NCBI GenBank assembly: GCA_016720595.1
Contig: JADKKI010000056.1
Span: 1-18,006 of the forward strand
DNA: 18,006 nucleotides
Direction of reading: 5' to 3'
Source of the DNA: Myxococcales bacterium
GTDB lineage: Bacteria > Myxococcota_A > Polyangia > Haliangiales > Haliangiaceae
Of the stretch, positions 6,227 to 13,266 are shown in pieces; positions within the stretch are counted from its first letter, which is position 1, and each line of letters starts with the position of its first letter. The translations under genes were made by a program, and so were the position numbers. Below the pieces are notes generated by a model. It saw only the letters and a program-made list of their open reading frames with translations. It made no database searches and was not told the origin of the DNA.

Positions 6227-6457
6227 ATGCAACATCGAATCGAGTACGCGAGCGGGGTCTACCGGGAGAAGGTCCCCTGCGAGGGCTGCGGCGGCAAGGG
6301 CACCGTGCGGCCCGCGCTGTTCGGCGAGCGCGAGGCGCCCGACGCGAGGGAGGCGGAGACCTGCGAGGCGTGCGACGGCAAGGGCTACACCGTGCTGGAG
6401 CTCCACGGCGCGGAGGCCGAAGAGGCCGCGTCGAGGCTTTCGCGCTGCTCCGGCTGA
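6227..6457 (+). CDS. DnaJ-type zinc-finger small protein
   Basis: A 76-residue protein with two CxxCxGxG-type motifs, CEGCGGKG (Cys18, Cys21) and CEACDGKG (Cys46, Cys49). These would form one zinc centre like the cysteine-rich region of DnaJ, but there is no J domain. Stand-alone proteins of this type are frequent in phages and act in unknown ways. AAGG lies 7 bases before the ATG. It is the first gene of the rightward operon, in the position where lambdoid phages have Cro, but it has no helix-turn-helix. Confidence 0.75.
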   Translation: MQHRIEYASGVYREKVPCEGCGGKGTVRPALFGEREAPDAREAETCEACDGKGYTVLELHGAEAEEAASRLSRCSG

Positions 6458-6533
6458 TCGCCGATGGCCTGGGGTCAAGGAGCCTCACGCGACGAGCGAG
6501 ACGCTCTACGGCGGGGCGCTCCAGGGCCCGCGG

Positions 6534-6833
6534 GTGGCCGAGTCCGCGACGAGCCGCCGCCCGCAGGGCCTGCGAAGTGACTACGCCTCGAGGCCGACGA
6601 GCTGCGCGCCTGCGGAGGCGCTCGTGAGCGGCGTCGTGGAGGGCTGGGACCTCGGCGAGAACGCCACGGCCGCCTGGGCGCGCGACCCGAAGCGCACCGT
6701 CGACGTCACGGTGGATGCCGAGGCCGTCGAGGTCGAGGTGGAGACCACGTGCCACGACGGCGGCACGCACACCGCAACGGCGACCATCCCGCGGGCGGTG
6801 CTCGTCGAGCTCCTGAGGAGGACCAGCAAATGA
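6534..6833 (+). CDS. Hypothetical protein; true start uncertain
   Basis: The frame ending at TGA 6831-6833 is coding by its G/C-rich third positions and reads well (SETLYGGALQGPRVAE, VSGVVEGWDLGENATAAW, TVDVTVDAEAVEVEVETTCHDGG). It ends in an ATGA overlap with the next gene. The C-terminal half is beta-rich and acidic. Codon bias extends upstream to about 6474, but that part has no ATG, GTG or TTG in frame. GTG 6534 is the first usual start, and GTG 6624 has a better ribosome site (GGAGG, 5-base spacing). An out-of-frame ATG at 6464 could be the real start if one base is missing or extra. No family was recognised. Confidence 0.5.
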   Translation: MAESATSRRPQGLRSDYASRPTSCAPAEALVSGVVEGWDLGENATAAWARDPKRTVDVTVDAEAVEVEVETTCHDGGTHTATATIPRAVLVELLRRTSK

Positions 6834-7165
6834 GCGCGCGCAAGGTCGGGGACAATACGGTCGAACGGCGCATCGCATACCAGGCGGCGCGGGCCGCAGG
6901 GGACGACGCGGCAGCGCTCAGGGCTGCGGATGATGTCCTGTCCGTCAACGCGGACCTCGAACGGCTCGAAATTCGCGAGGAAGAGCTCGAGCTAGCAGAG
7001 GGCAGCGGCGACGCGGAGCGCCTCGGCTGCGCCCTGGACACCTTCGTGGGGCTCGCCCTGCGCATCGCGAGCCAGGAGACCACGCCGGACGCGGTGCGCC
7101 TCGGCGTGTGCCGCCGCGCCTATCTGGCGTGGCAGAGGACGGAGGGTGCGACATGGCGCGCCTAG
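6830..7165 (+). CDS. Hypothetical helical protein, 111 aa
   Basis: The ATG at 6830 has a strong AGGAGG at 6816-6821 with 8-base spacing and overlaps the preceding stop (ATGA). The product is acidic and helical throughout (AADDVLSVNADLERLEIREEELELAEG, interrupted by GSGD, then LGCALDTFVGLALRIASQE). No motif was recognised. Its 3' end overlaps the nuclease start by 13 bp, so the two are translationally coupled. It may be an accessory of the recombination module, which is an inference from position only. Confidence 0.65.
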   Translation: MSARKVGDNTVERRIAYQAARAAGDDAAALRAADDVLSVNADLERLEIREEELELAEGSGDAERLGCALDTFVGLALRIASQETTPDAVRLGVCRRAYLAWQRTEGATWRA

Positions 7166-8100
7166 TCGTCGAACACAAGACCACCTCCTCGGACATCACG
7201 CCCGGCTCCACGTACTGGCGGAAGCTCACGCTGGACACGCAGGTCTCGCAGTACCTCGGTGCGACGGAGGGCGTGGAGGGGATGCTCTACGACGTCATCC
7301 GCAAGCCGGGGATCAAGCCCTTCAAGGCGACGCCGGCCGAGTCGCGGAAGTACACGAAGGCAGGCACTCTCTACGCCGCGCAACGAGAGCGCGACGAGAC
7401 CCCCGAGGAATTCTCGGTGCGCCTCCGCGCGGACATCTCGGAGGGCCCGAACAAGTACTACGCGCGGGGCATCATCGTGCGCCTCCCCTCGGAGCGCACC
7501 GAAGCGGCGCGGGATACCTGGCTCGTCGCGGGGAGCATCCGCGAGAGCATGCGCCTCGACGCGTGGCCGCGGAATCCGGGGAGCTGCGACGCGTACGGGC
7601 GCACGTGCGACTACTGGGCAGTCTGCGCGGGCGAGACGACCATCGAGGACGCGACGCGCTTTCGCACCGCGGAGACGCCGCACGAGGAGCTTCCGGGCAT
7701 CGTGCACCGGCTCCCGCTGCTTAGTAATTCCGCCATGAGCGCCTATCGCGCATGCCCGCGGAAGTACCTCTACAGCTACGTGCAGCGGAGGCGTCCCATC
7801 GTCACGCCGCACGCGCTCACGTTCGGCACGCTCATCCACGCCGGGCTCGAGGTGTGGTGGAGCTCCGTGGACCTCGGCGCCACGCTGGCCGCCGTGCAGG
7901 GCGCGCCGGACCCCTTCGACGTGGTGCGCGCGGAGGAGCTTCTACGGGGCTACCACGCGCGGTGGAGCGAGGAGGAGATCCGCGTGCTCGCGGTGGAAAA
8001 GCCCTTCGTTGCGCCGCTCATCAACCCGGAGACGGGCGCGGCGAGTCGGACCTTTGAATTGGCTGGAAAGTGCGACGCGATCGCAGAGGTGAACCCGTGA
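7153..8100 (+). CDS. RecB/Cas4-like PD-(D/E)xK nuclease with permuted halves
   Basis: A 315-residue protein containing all landmarks of the RecB-type exonuclease family, but in swapped order. Residues 1-190 hold what is normally the C-terminal half: ExK motif E7-H-K9 in LVVEHKTTS, the QxxxY motif Q30/Y34, and the three-cysteine cluster Cys145, 152, 158. Residues 190-315 hold what is normally the N-terminal half: SAYRACPRKY with Cys201, GTLIHAGLE with His229, and LAGKCDAIAEV with Asp308 near the C terminus. The four cysteines would bind an Fe-S cluster. ATG 7153 has GGAGGG 6 bases upstream, so the ExK-first start is genuine. It sits upstream of a Sak4-like ATPase and SSB-like gene, a usual phage recombination set where it would supply 5'-strand resection. 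Confidence 0.8.
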   Translation: MARLVVEHKTTSSDITPGSTYWRKLTLDTQVSQYLGATEGVEGMLYDVIRKPGIKPFKATPAESRKYTKAGTLYAAQRERDETPEEFSVRLRADISEGPNKYYARGIIVRLPSERTEAARDTWLVAGSIRESMRLDAWPRNPGSCDAYGRTCDYWAVCAGETTIEDATRFRTAETPHEELPGIVHRLPLLSNSAMSAYRACPRKYLYSYVQRRRPIVTPHALTFGTLIHAGLEVWWSSVDLGATLAAVQGAPDPFDVVRAEELLRGYHARWSEEEIRVLAVEKPFVAPLINPETGAASRTFELAGKCDAIAEVNP

Positions 8101-8101
8101 A
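8084..8101 (+). repeat. 18-bp direct repeat, left copy
   Basis: CAGAGGTGAACCCGTGAA at 8084-8101 is identical to 8908-8925. It holds the last codons of the nuclease, the AGAGGTG ribosome site and the GTG start of the ParB-like gene. The pair flanks that gene exactly. Confidence 0.85.
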
Positions 8102-8924
8102 AGAGAAGATGAGCAAGGTAGACCGCTACCAGTGGAAGAAGCTCGAGGCGCCGGGCGAGTTGCGGATGGTGCCGAAGCACGAGTTGCAGATCGATATGGA
8201 GTACCAGCGAGAAGCAAACGAAACGAAGGTGCTCGCTATTGCGTCTGGCTTCATGTGGGCGGCGTTCGGTGTCGCCAGTATCGCGCGGAGGAAGGACGGT
8301 ACCCTTTGGGTTTTCGACGCGCAGCACCGCGTGCTGGCTGCTTGGCGCCGGGACGACATCGCCGAGCTTCCGTGCATCATCCACGACGTCAATTCGCAGT
8401 CGGAGGAGGCGCTACTGTTCATTCAGGCCAACACCCTGCGAAAGCCGCTGACCTCAATCGACAAGCACAAAGCGTTCGTGAAGGCAGGCGATCCGGTCGC
8501 CGCCGTCGTGGCCGACCTCGCCCGCATCGCTCAGCGCCGCGTTGGAGGGGACTCAAGTCCGACAAGCATCCGCTGCGTGTCGCTCATCCGACTCTGGATC
8601 GAGCGGGACGAAGCGCTCGTCCGTAGGATGTGGCCCTTGATTGTTCGGGTCTGCGCAGACCGGGCGATGCCAGAGCGCGTGGTCGATACGCTCTTTTACA
8701 TCGAGTCACGGATCTATCCTGACCGCACTCTCACCGAGAAAACGCTGTCCGCTCGCCTGACTGCGCGCACTGTGGATGGCGTCAACCAAGACGCGGCCAA
8801 CGCGGCCGCCCTGTACAAGAAGGGCGGAGCGAGCGTGTGGGCCGTAGGTGTTCTTGAGACACTCAACAAGGGAATCAAAAAGGAGAGTCGCCTCAGCCTC
8901 TCCAGGCCAGAGGTGAACCCGTGA
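8097..8924 (+). CDS. ParB/sulfiredoxin-fold (DUF6551-like) protein
   Basis: A 275-residue protein whose first about 120 residues match ParB-like N-terminal domains found in phages: MVPKHELQID near 24-33, YQRE near 36-39, and WVFDAQHRVLAAW with DAQHR at 74-78 in place of the usual DGQHR. LPCIIHDV and the helix SEEALLFIQANTLRKP follow. The rest is helical and unrecognised. Such proteins may bind DNA or have CTPase or nuclease activity, and the role here is unknown. The GTG start at 8097 uses an AGAGGTG ribosome site, and an ATG at 8109 is a weaker alternative. Codons with A or T at the third position look more frequent than in neighbours, and the gene lies between 18-bp repeats, both signs of later insertion. 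Confidence 0.78.
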   Translation: MKEKMSKVDRYQWKKLEAPGELRMVPKHELQIDMEYQREANETKVLAIASGFMWAAFGVASIARRKDGTLWVFDAQHRVLAAWRRDDIAELPCIIHDVNSQSEEALLFIQANTLRKPLTSIDKHKAFVKAGDPVAAVVADLARIAQRRVGGDSSPTSIRCVSLIRLWIERDEALVRRMWPLIVRVCADRAMPERVVDTLFYIESRIYPDRTLTEKTLSARLTARTVDGVNQDAANAAALYKKGGASVWAVGVLETLNKGIKKESRLSLSRPEVNP

Positions 8925-8925
8925 A
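8908..8925 (+). repeat. 18-bp direct repeat, right copy
   Basis: Second copy of CAGAGGTGAACCCGTGAA. Here it encodes the last codons of the ParB-like gene (EVNP then stop, the same C-terminal residues as the nuclease) and carries the ribosome site and GTG start of the Sak4-like gene. Flanking bases differ (G and A outside the left copy, C and C outside the right). Confidence 0.85.
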
Positions 8926-9844
8926 CATTGCAAGCATCAAAAAAGACCCGGCGCCCGTCCTGCCCACGAAGCAGAACGCGCTCTCTCACGTGCGGCGGGG
9001 CCGCATCTCCGCGCCGCTCCGCGTGCTCTGCTACGGCGCCGAGGGCGTGGGCAAGTCCACCTTCGCCGCCGGCGCGCCCCGCCCGCTCTGGCTCGGCGCC
9101 GAGGGAGGAACGGGACACCTCGACGTGGACCGCCTGCCCGAGCCGAAGGCATGGGCGGAAGTCATGTCCTCCCTCTCCGACGTGCGGCGCGAGGGACACG
9201 ACTACCGCACCCTCGTCGTTGACCCGCTGGGATGGCTGGAGCCGCTCTGCTGGGCGCAGGTCACGGGGGGCAAGTGCGGAATCGACGAGGGGAAGGATTT
9301 CGGGTGGGGCAAGGGCTATCTGGCGGCGCTCCAGCTTTGGCGCGTGATGATCGCCGAGCTCGACGCCATCTGGACCGAGCGGAGCATGGCCATCGTGCTC
9401 CTCGCGCACGCGACCATCGAGCAGCACCCGAACCCGGTCGGCCCGTCGTGGCCCATGTACCAGCCGGCACTGCACAAGCTGCCGCGGGGGAGCTTCGCGC
9501 AGTGGGTGGACCATGTGCTCTTCGCCCAGGTGGAAACGGTGGCGCTGAAGGGCGAGGACAAGCGGACTCTCGGGCAGGCGACGGGCGTGCGCGTGCTCCA
9601 CGCCGCGCCCTCGGGCGGGTGGCTCGCGAAGTCCCGCGGCCTCCCCGACGTGATGCCGCTGGCGTGGTCCAGCCTCGTGGAGGCGGAGGACCGCGCGACG
9701 ACGATGCGCGCGGAGCTGGCGGAGCTTCTGGCGGACATGCCGGAGGACTACGCGAGCCGCGCAAGGGTCGCGGCGACGCAGCCCGGCGTGAGTCTTGAGG
9801 AGTTGGTGAACAAGGTGCGAACGAAGAAAGAGAGCATGAAATGA
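8921..9844 (+). CDS. Sak4-like phage recombination ATPase (AAA_24)
   Basis: A 307-residue RecA-fold ATPase. Walker A is GAEGVGKST at residues 39-47 and Walker B is LVVDPL near 98-103 with Asp101. A later conserved segment (MAIVLLAHATIEQH near 155-168) fits the sensor strand of Sak4/AAA_24 proteins. These are phage single-strand annealing-type recombinases that usually work with a phage SSB and a RecB-like nuclease, and all three are adjacent here. The start is GTG 8921 with AGAGGTG upstream. The stop overlaps the next ATG (ATGA). It is full length for the family, with an acidic helical C-terminal tail of about 45 residues. Confidence 0.85.
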   Translation: MNIASIKKDPAPVLPTKQNALSHVRRGRISAPLRVLCYGAEGVGKSTFAAGAPRPLWLGAEGGTGHLDVDRLPEPKAWAEVMSSLSDVRREGHDYRTLVVDPLGWLEPLCWAQVTGGKCGIDEGKDFGWGKGYLAALQLWRVMIAELDAIWTERSMAIVLLAHATIEQHPNPVGPSWPMYQPALHKLPRGSFAQWVDHVLFAQVETVALKGEDKRTLGQATGVRVLHAAPSGGWLAKSRGLPDVMPLAWSSLVEAEDRATTMRAELAELLADMPEDYASRARVAATQPGVSLEELVNKVRTKKESMK

Positions 9845-10272
9845 GCAAGCTTCCGGAAGGCTACTATCAGGGTCGCGTCGTCGCGGGTGAGGGCCAGTTC
9901 GGCGAGACGAGCAAGGGGACCATCGAGGCGGTGATTCCGTTCCTCCTCGAGGACGACTCTTTCGAGGGTCCGGAGCGCGTGACGGTGCGGCTCTACTTCT
10001 CGGAGAAGGCCGAGGAGTACAGCGTGAAAAAGCTGCGCGCCATCGGCTGGAAGGGCGGGGATCTCACCTTCGCGGACTGCCCGAACCTGGTGACCATCGC
10101 GGTGAAGTACGAGGAGTACAACGGCGAGGAGCGCCAGAAATGCGACATCGCTTTGGGCGGCGGGACGAAGCCGCTCGACCCGGCGCGGGAGCGCGCGTTC
10201 GCGGCGAAGCTCGCGGGCCTCGTCGGCACCACCGCGGGCTACACGAGCACCAAGGGCCTCGACGACCTCTGA
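9841..10272 (+). CDS. Putative phage single-strand DNA-binding (DUF669-like) protein
   Basis: A 143-residue beta-rich protein directly coupled (ATGA) to the Sak4-like ATPase. Alternating strands (GYYQGRVVAGEGQFG, TIEAVIPFLLED, RVTVRLYFSE, LVTIAVKYEEYNG, QKCDIALGG) suggest an OB-fold. A C-terminal tail ending in D-D-L is reminiscent of SSB acidic tips. In many phages a Sak4-type gene is followed by an SSB or DUF669 gene, and context supports that call. There is no diagnostic motif, so the SSB role is inference from fold pattern and neighbours. Confidence 0.6.
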   Translation: MSKLPEGYYQGRVVAGEGQFGETSKGTIEAVIPFLLEDDSFEGPERVTVRLYFSEKAEEYSVKKLRAIGWKGGDLTFADCPNLVTIAVKYEEYNGEERQKCDIALGGGTKPLDPARERAFAAKLAGLVGTTAGYTSTKGLDDL

Positions 10273-10278
10273 CACGCA

Positions 10279-10318
10279 GGGCCGCCGTGGTGTGCCGGGT
10301 TCGATTCCCGGCCGGCCC
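10279..10318 (+). other. tRNA-like T-arm/acceptor hairpin
   Basis: The segment has a perfect T-arm: stem CCGGG (10295-10299), loop TTCGATT (10300-10306) and stem CCCGG (10307-10311), with the canonical G-TTCGA-C core. Directly 3' of it, CGGCCC (10313-10318) pairs perfectly with GGGCCG (10279-10284). This gives an acceptor-like stem stacked on the T stem, with a bulge of about 9 bases where the D and anticodon arms would be. No CCA follows. It fills the only clear intergenic gap (10273-10336) of the early rightward operon. It may be a relic of a tRNA 3' end (attachment-site remnant) or a functional mini-helix. No complete tRNA can be folded here. Confidence 0.5.
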
Positions 10319-10336
10319 CCGAAGGGAGTGGAGAAC

Positions 10337-11816
10337 ATGAGCAGAAGAGAGAACCTCGCCTACGCCATCACGCACGCGCCCCGCGGGCAGAAGGGCGGGC
10401 CGTATGAGGGGCCGTGCGGGATCGGGCGGCCGGTGCCTACGCTGGCCGAGGCGTGGCGCAAGCGTACGCGGGCGACAGTGCGACGGTGGCTGCGGGCCGT
10501 TCGCGCCGTCGTCCCCCACGCCCGCGTGATCCGCATCGTGCGGAAGGCGCGGCCCTCGCCCTCGGAGGACGCCACGAAGGCTGAGCGCGTGGCCAACTCG
10601 GAGCGCCTCCGCATCGTCGGAAAGAACATGTGCGGCCTGCTGATGGATATGCGCGTGGCCACTCGCGACGACATCGCCGAGCGCGTGACCTTCGCGCTTC
10701 GAGAGATCAATTCGTTCCTTTCGGCTGACTCAAAGGTGTCTGTTCCAGAAGTGGAGGTGTTCACCGCCGCCTTTCGGTCGGACAAGTGGGAGCGCGCGAA
10801 GCCGGTGATGACTGCCTACGAGCGAGACATGATCATCATCGAGACCCCCGCGCCGGACACCGAAGAGCGCCTCGTGTTGGTGCCGCCTGGTGCGGTGACG
10901 CGCACCGAGGGAGGCGACGAGCTGCTTACCATCCGGACCGCGAACGCCCGCGACGCCACCCCCGACGACCTGGCGCGCGGGGGGTATGTGCCGAGCGTGG
11001 GGTATCTGCCACGGCGCGAGGTGGAGACCGCAGTCAGCGACGCGATGGATCTTCAGCGCCGACTCGACCGAATGACCGAGGTCGCCGAGCAGAACCTCGA
11101 ACGCTTCGAGACGGCAGAGACGGAGCTGTCCGCCGAGACCATCCGCGCCGACGCGTGGAAGGCCAAGGCCATCAAGGCCGAGGCGGACCTGGGCGTGGCG
11201 GAGAGCGCAAACGAGGAGGCCGGCGAACTGCTCGCGGCAGAGACGGCCCGCGCCGAGAAGGCGGAGGGCCTGCTCATCCAGCGCGAGACCGAGCTCCGGC
11301 TCGCGAGGGAGGACGGAGACGAGCGCGCGCGCGACCTTCGGCAGGCGTACGAGCGCGCGGTGGCTGCGGCCGAGAAGGCGGAGCGGGAACATGCTGCCGC
11401 GATAGCCGAAGTTCGGTATCGGGGCGACCGGATGGACGAGTTGGTCAGGCTCGCCGAGAAGGCGGAGCGGGAGCGGGACGAGGCGCTACTGCGCGCGCAC
11501 ACTGGAGTGGTGCACTACGAGATCCTTCGGCAGTCCGGCGAGGAGGCCGCACGCCAACGTGACGAGGCCCGCGCCGAGCTCGCCCGCCTCACCGCGCCGG
11601 GGGAGGGGTCGGAGGGGGAGCCGACGTACGAGGCGCTTGGGGAGCACTACCGCAACGCGTGGGACGCATCGAAGGCCATGCTGGAGATGGGGCGTCGACA
11701 CGATGCATACGCCGCGCTCTACCGCCTCGGCGTCGCCGCCCGCGTGCGGCAGGAGTGCCTCGTCGCGAGGGGTCCGCCGCCACCTGGCCCGCCTGCTCGG
11801 GGAGGTGTCGCGATGA
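10337..11816 (+). CDS. Long coiled-coil phage protein, frame break near the 3' end
   Basis: About 490 residues from ATG 10337 (GGGAGTGGAG just upstream). Residues 1-70 are basic. Residues 70-225 are mixed and unrecognised (NMCGLLMDMRVATRDDIAER, VPEVEVFTAAFRSD). From about 230 to 430 it is a long Ala/Glu/Arg coiled coil with repeated A-E-K-A-E motifs. The end (NAWDASKAMLEMGRRHDAYAALYRLG) is helical. The uninterrupted frame runs on to 12076, but codon bias moves to another frame after the GGGG at 11769-11772. That frame reads VRRHLARLLGEVSR and stops at 11816 in an ATGA overlap with a gene that has its own ribosome site. The apparent fusion is therefore probably a one-base indel. Resembles phage scaffold-like or structural coiled coils; function unknown. 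Confidence 0.65.
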
Positions 11817-12076
11817 GCAAAGCGAAGGCGAAGAAACGGGCGCTCCTTTTCCCAGTGTCGAAGGATGGTCTCATCGGCGCCGAAGCGCTCTCGGTCACGT
11901 CGAGCAACGGCCTAATCAGGCTCACCGTCCGCTTCGGGATGACGCGCTCGCCGGACCGCGTCGGGGGCGGGGGTGAGCCGGAGGTGCGCGAGGCGTTCGC
12001 GGACATCATCGCGAGAGTTCGCGAGTTCGCCGACATGCTCGAGGAGAGCATGCCTGGGGAGGTGGAGGCCCCATGA
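11813..12076 (+). CDS. Small hypothetical protein, 87 aa
   Basis: The ATG at 11813 follows GGGGAGG by about 7 bases. The product starts with a basic stretch (MSKAKAKKRALLFPVSKDG), then a strand-rich segment (ALSVTSSNGLIRLTVRFGM), a Gly-rich linker and an acidic helix (EAFADIIARVREFADMLEES). It is formally in frame with the preceding coiled-coil gene and could be read as its C terminus. The internal ribosome site, the ATGA junction in the corrected frame and the change of composition favour a separate gene. Stop overlaps the next start (ATGA). Confidence 0.55.
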   Translation: MSKAKAKKRALLFPVSKDGLIGAEALSVTSSNGLIRLTVRFGMTRSPDRVGGGGEPEVREAFADIIARVREFADMLEESMPGEVEAP

Positions 12077-12489
12077 CCCTCGACGAATTGGACGCGCTCC
12101 ACGCGGCTGCGACGGCGGGGGAGTGGCAGCGAGCCCCGGCGTCGGGGCGGATCCTAGCTGATGGGTGGCCGGTCCCCATGTCAGACCCCGCCAACACGGC
12201 CGCCATCGTCGCCCTCAAGAACAACTGGCCCGCCATCTCCGCGCGGCTCCGGGCTGCGGAGGCGGAGGTCGCGCGGCTGCGCGAGCAGACGGAACAGCGC
12301 GCTGTGCTTCGCTGGTTCCTCGACGGCGACGACCACACGCACGAGGACGACTGCGGTGCGCGGGGTCAGCACGACCGCGACGTGTGCCGCAGCGTGATGT
12401 GCGTCGACTTTGGTTGCGAGGGCCCACACTGCACCTGCGATGCAACCGAGATGCGCGATCGCGCCCGCGCCGCACTGGGGGAGCCGTGA
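12073..12489 (+). CDS. Ead/Ea22-like phage protein
   Basis: A 138-residue protein. The opening MTLDELDALHAAATAGEWQ and the following NTAAIVALKNNWPAISARLRAAEAEVARLREQ are typical of the Ead/Ea22-like accessory proteins of tailed phages. The C-terminal part is rich in Asp, His and Cys (DDHTHEDDCG, CRSVMCVDFGCEGPHCTCD), suggesting a metal-binding module with up to seven cysteines. ATGA overlap with the preceding gene and GTGA with the next. Function of the family is unknown. Confidence 0.65.
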   Translation: MTLDELDALHAAATAGEWQRAPASGRILADGWPVPMSDPANTAAIVALKNNWPAISARLRAAEAEVARLREQTEQRAVLRWFLDGDDHTHEDDCGARGQHDRDVCRSVMCVDFGCEGPHCTCDATEMRDRARAALGEP

Positions 12490-12695
12490 GGCGGTTCGAG
12501 TTAGTGATGATGCTGCATACGCCGGATGGGCGCGCAACCGTCGAGGCCGCAGACGCTCGCGAGGCCGTCGAGAATTACGCTAGCGAGCGCGGATTCCGCG
12601 AGGCCGTGCACGTGTCCGTGCGCTGCGTGGGCGCGCGGGACTGGGTGCTATGGCGCGCCTGGCCCGTCACCACCTACCGAGCGAGGCCAGCGTGA
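12486..12695 (+). CDS. Small hypothetical protein, 69 aa
   Basis: Starts at GTG 12486 in a GTGA overlap and ends in another GTGA with the next small gene. The sequence (RRFELVMMLHTPDGRATVEAADAREAVENYASERGF, then VHVSVRCVGARDWVLWRAWPVTTY) alternates strand, helix, strand. No family was recognised. It could be a small alpha/beta domain protein. It belongs to the run of accessory microproteins before the cytosine methyltransferase. Confidence 0.6.
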   Translation: MRRFELVMMLHTPDGRATVEAADAREAVENYASERGFREAVHVSVRCVGARDWVLWRAWPVTTYRARPA

Positions 12696-12817
12696 GTCAC
12701 CCCGGCCCGTGCCCGCGTCCGTCGCACTTGTGGTTCGCCCACAACTTCGCGCCGTTTTGCGCCGCATGCCGGACGCTCGCGGCGTGGCTCGACCGCACCC
12801 GAAAGGCTCGACGATGA
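12692..12817 (+). CDS. 41-residue His/Cys microprotein
   Basis: GTG 12692 (GTGA overlap) to TGA 12815-12817 (ATGA overlap with the next gene). It reads VSHPGPCPRPSHLWFAHNF, then APFCAACRTLAAWLDRTRKARR. Cys7, His12 or His17, Cys27 and Cys30 could bind one zinc ion, with a basic C-terminal helix. Coupling at both ends and good codon bias support a real gene despite its size. Function unknown. Confidence 0.6.
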   Translation: MSHPGPCPRPSHLWFAHNFAPFCAACRTLAAWLDRTRKARR

Positions 12818-13184
12818 CCGCCCCCGTAGACCCCCGGCCCTACGCGGCCCCCACGGACCTCATCACGGCGGAGGATGTGGCCGAGTGGCTGGACACGCTG
12901 CACCAGGGCCCGCCCGCTGAACGCATCTTCGGAGTGCAGGACGCCGTTGCTGCGCTCGACGCCCGCCTCGACCGCGAGCGCCGGCAGGCGTGCGCTCGGG
13001 GTGCTGGCGCGTGGAGTGGTCGTCGTTCGTGCGCAAGTGGCGCGACGTCGGGGCAGGTGGCCAGCTGGACGCCGCTGCGCTCTCCACTGCGCCGGCCGAC
13101 AAACACGCCCAGTGGGCGCTCGGGGTGTCCATCCTCGACATCGAGCTAGCCCTCGCCTTCCGCGCCGCCGCGAGGGCCCGGTGA
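12814..13184 (+). CDS. Small phage protein split by a frame break
   Basis: From ATG 12814 the frame reads MTAPVDPRPYAAPTDLITAE, then EWLDTLHQGPPAERIFGVQDAVAALDARLDRERRQ. Near 12985-12990 codon bias moves by one base into the frame VRSGCWRVEWSSFVRKWRDVG, then ADKHAQWALGVSILDIELALAFRAAARAR, stopping at 13184. Each half looks incomplete alone, while together they give about 123 residues, so a one-base indel is likely. The uninterrupted first frame would stop at 13149 after an Arg/Ser-rich tail of poor codon bias. No family was recognised. The product would be helical, with paired Trp residues. Confidence 0.5.
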
Positions 13185-13266
13185 GCGACTAAGAATGCGG
13201 TGGTTACGCGCGCTTGCGAACAATCGACCGCGGACCCGTTGCGCTGGTGCACCAGCGCGTGCAGAA

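Noticed and set aside
10254..10320. Complete tRNA gene ending at the T-arm-like hairpin
   Set aside because: No D-arm or anticodon arm can be folded upstream and the 5' acceptor strand would lie in the preceding coding sequence with mismatches. Only the T-arm and a short acceptor-like stem are supported.
11813..12076. Genuine fusion of the coiled-coil protein with the 87-residue protein
   Set aside because: The joining segment (Pro/Gly-rich) has poor codon bias, while the alternative frame is well biased and ends in the usual ATGA overlap, so a one-base indel at the GGGG run is more likely.
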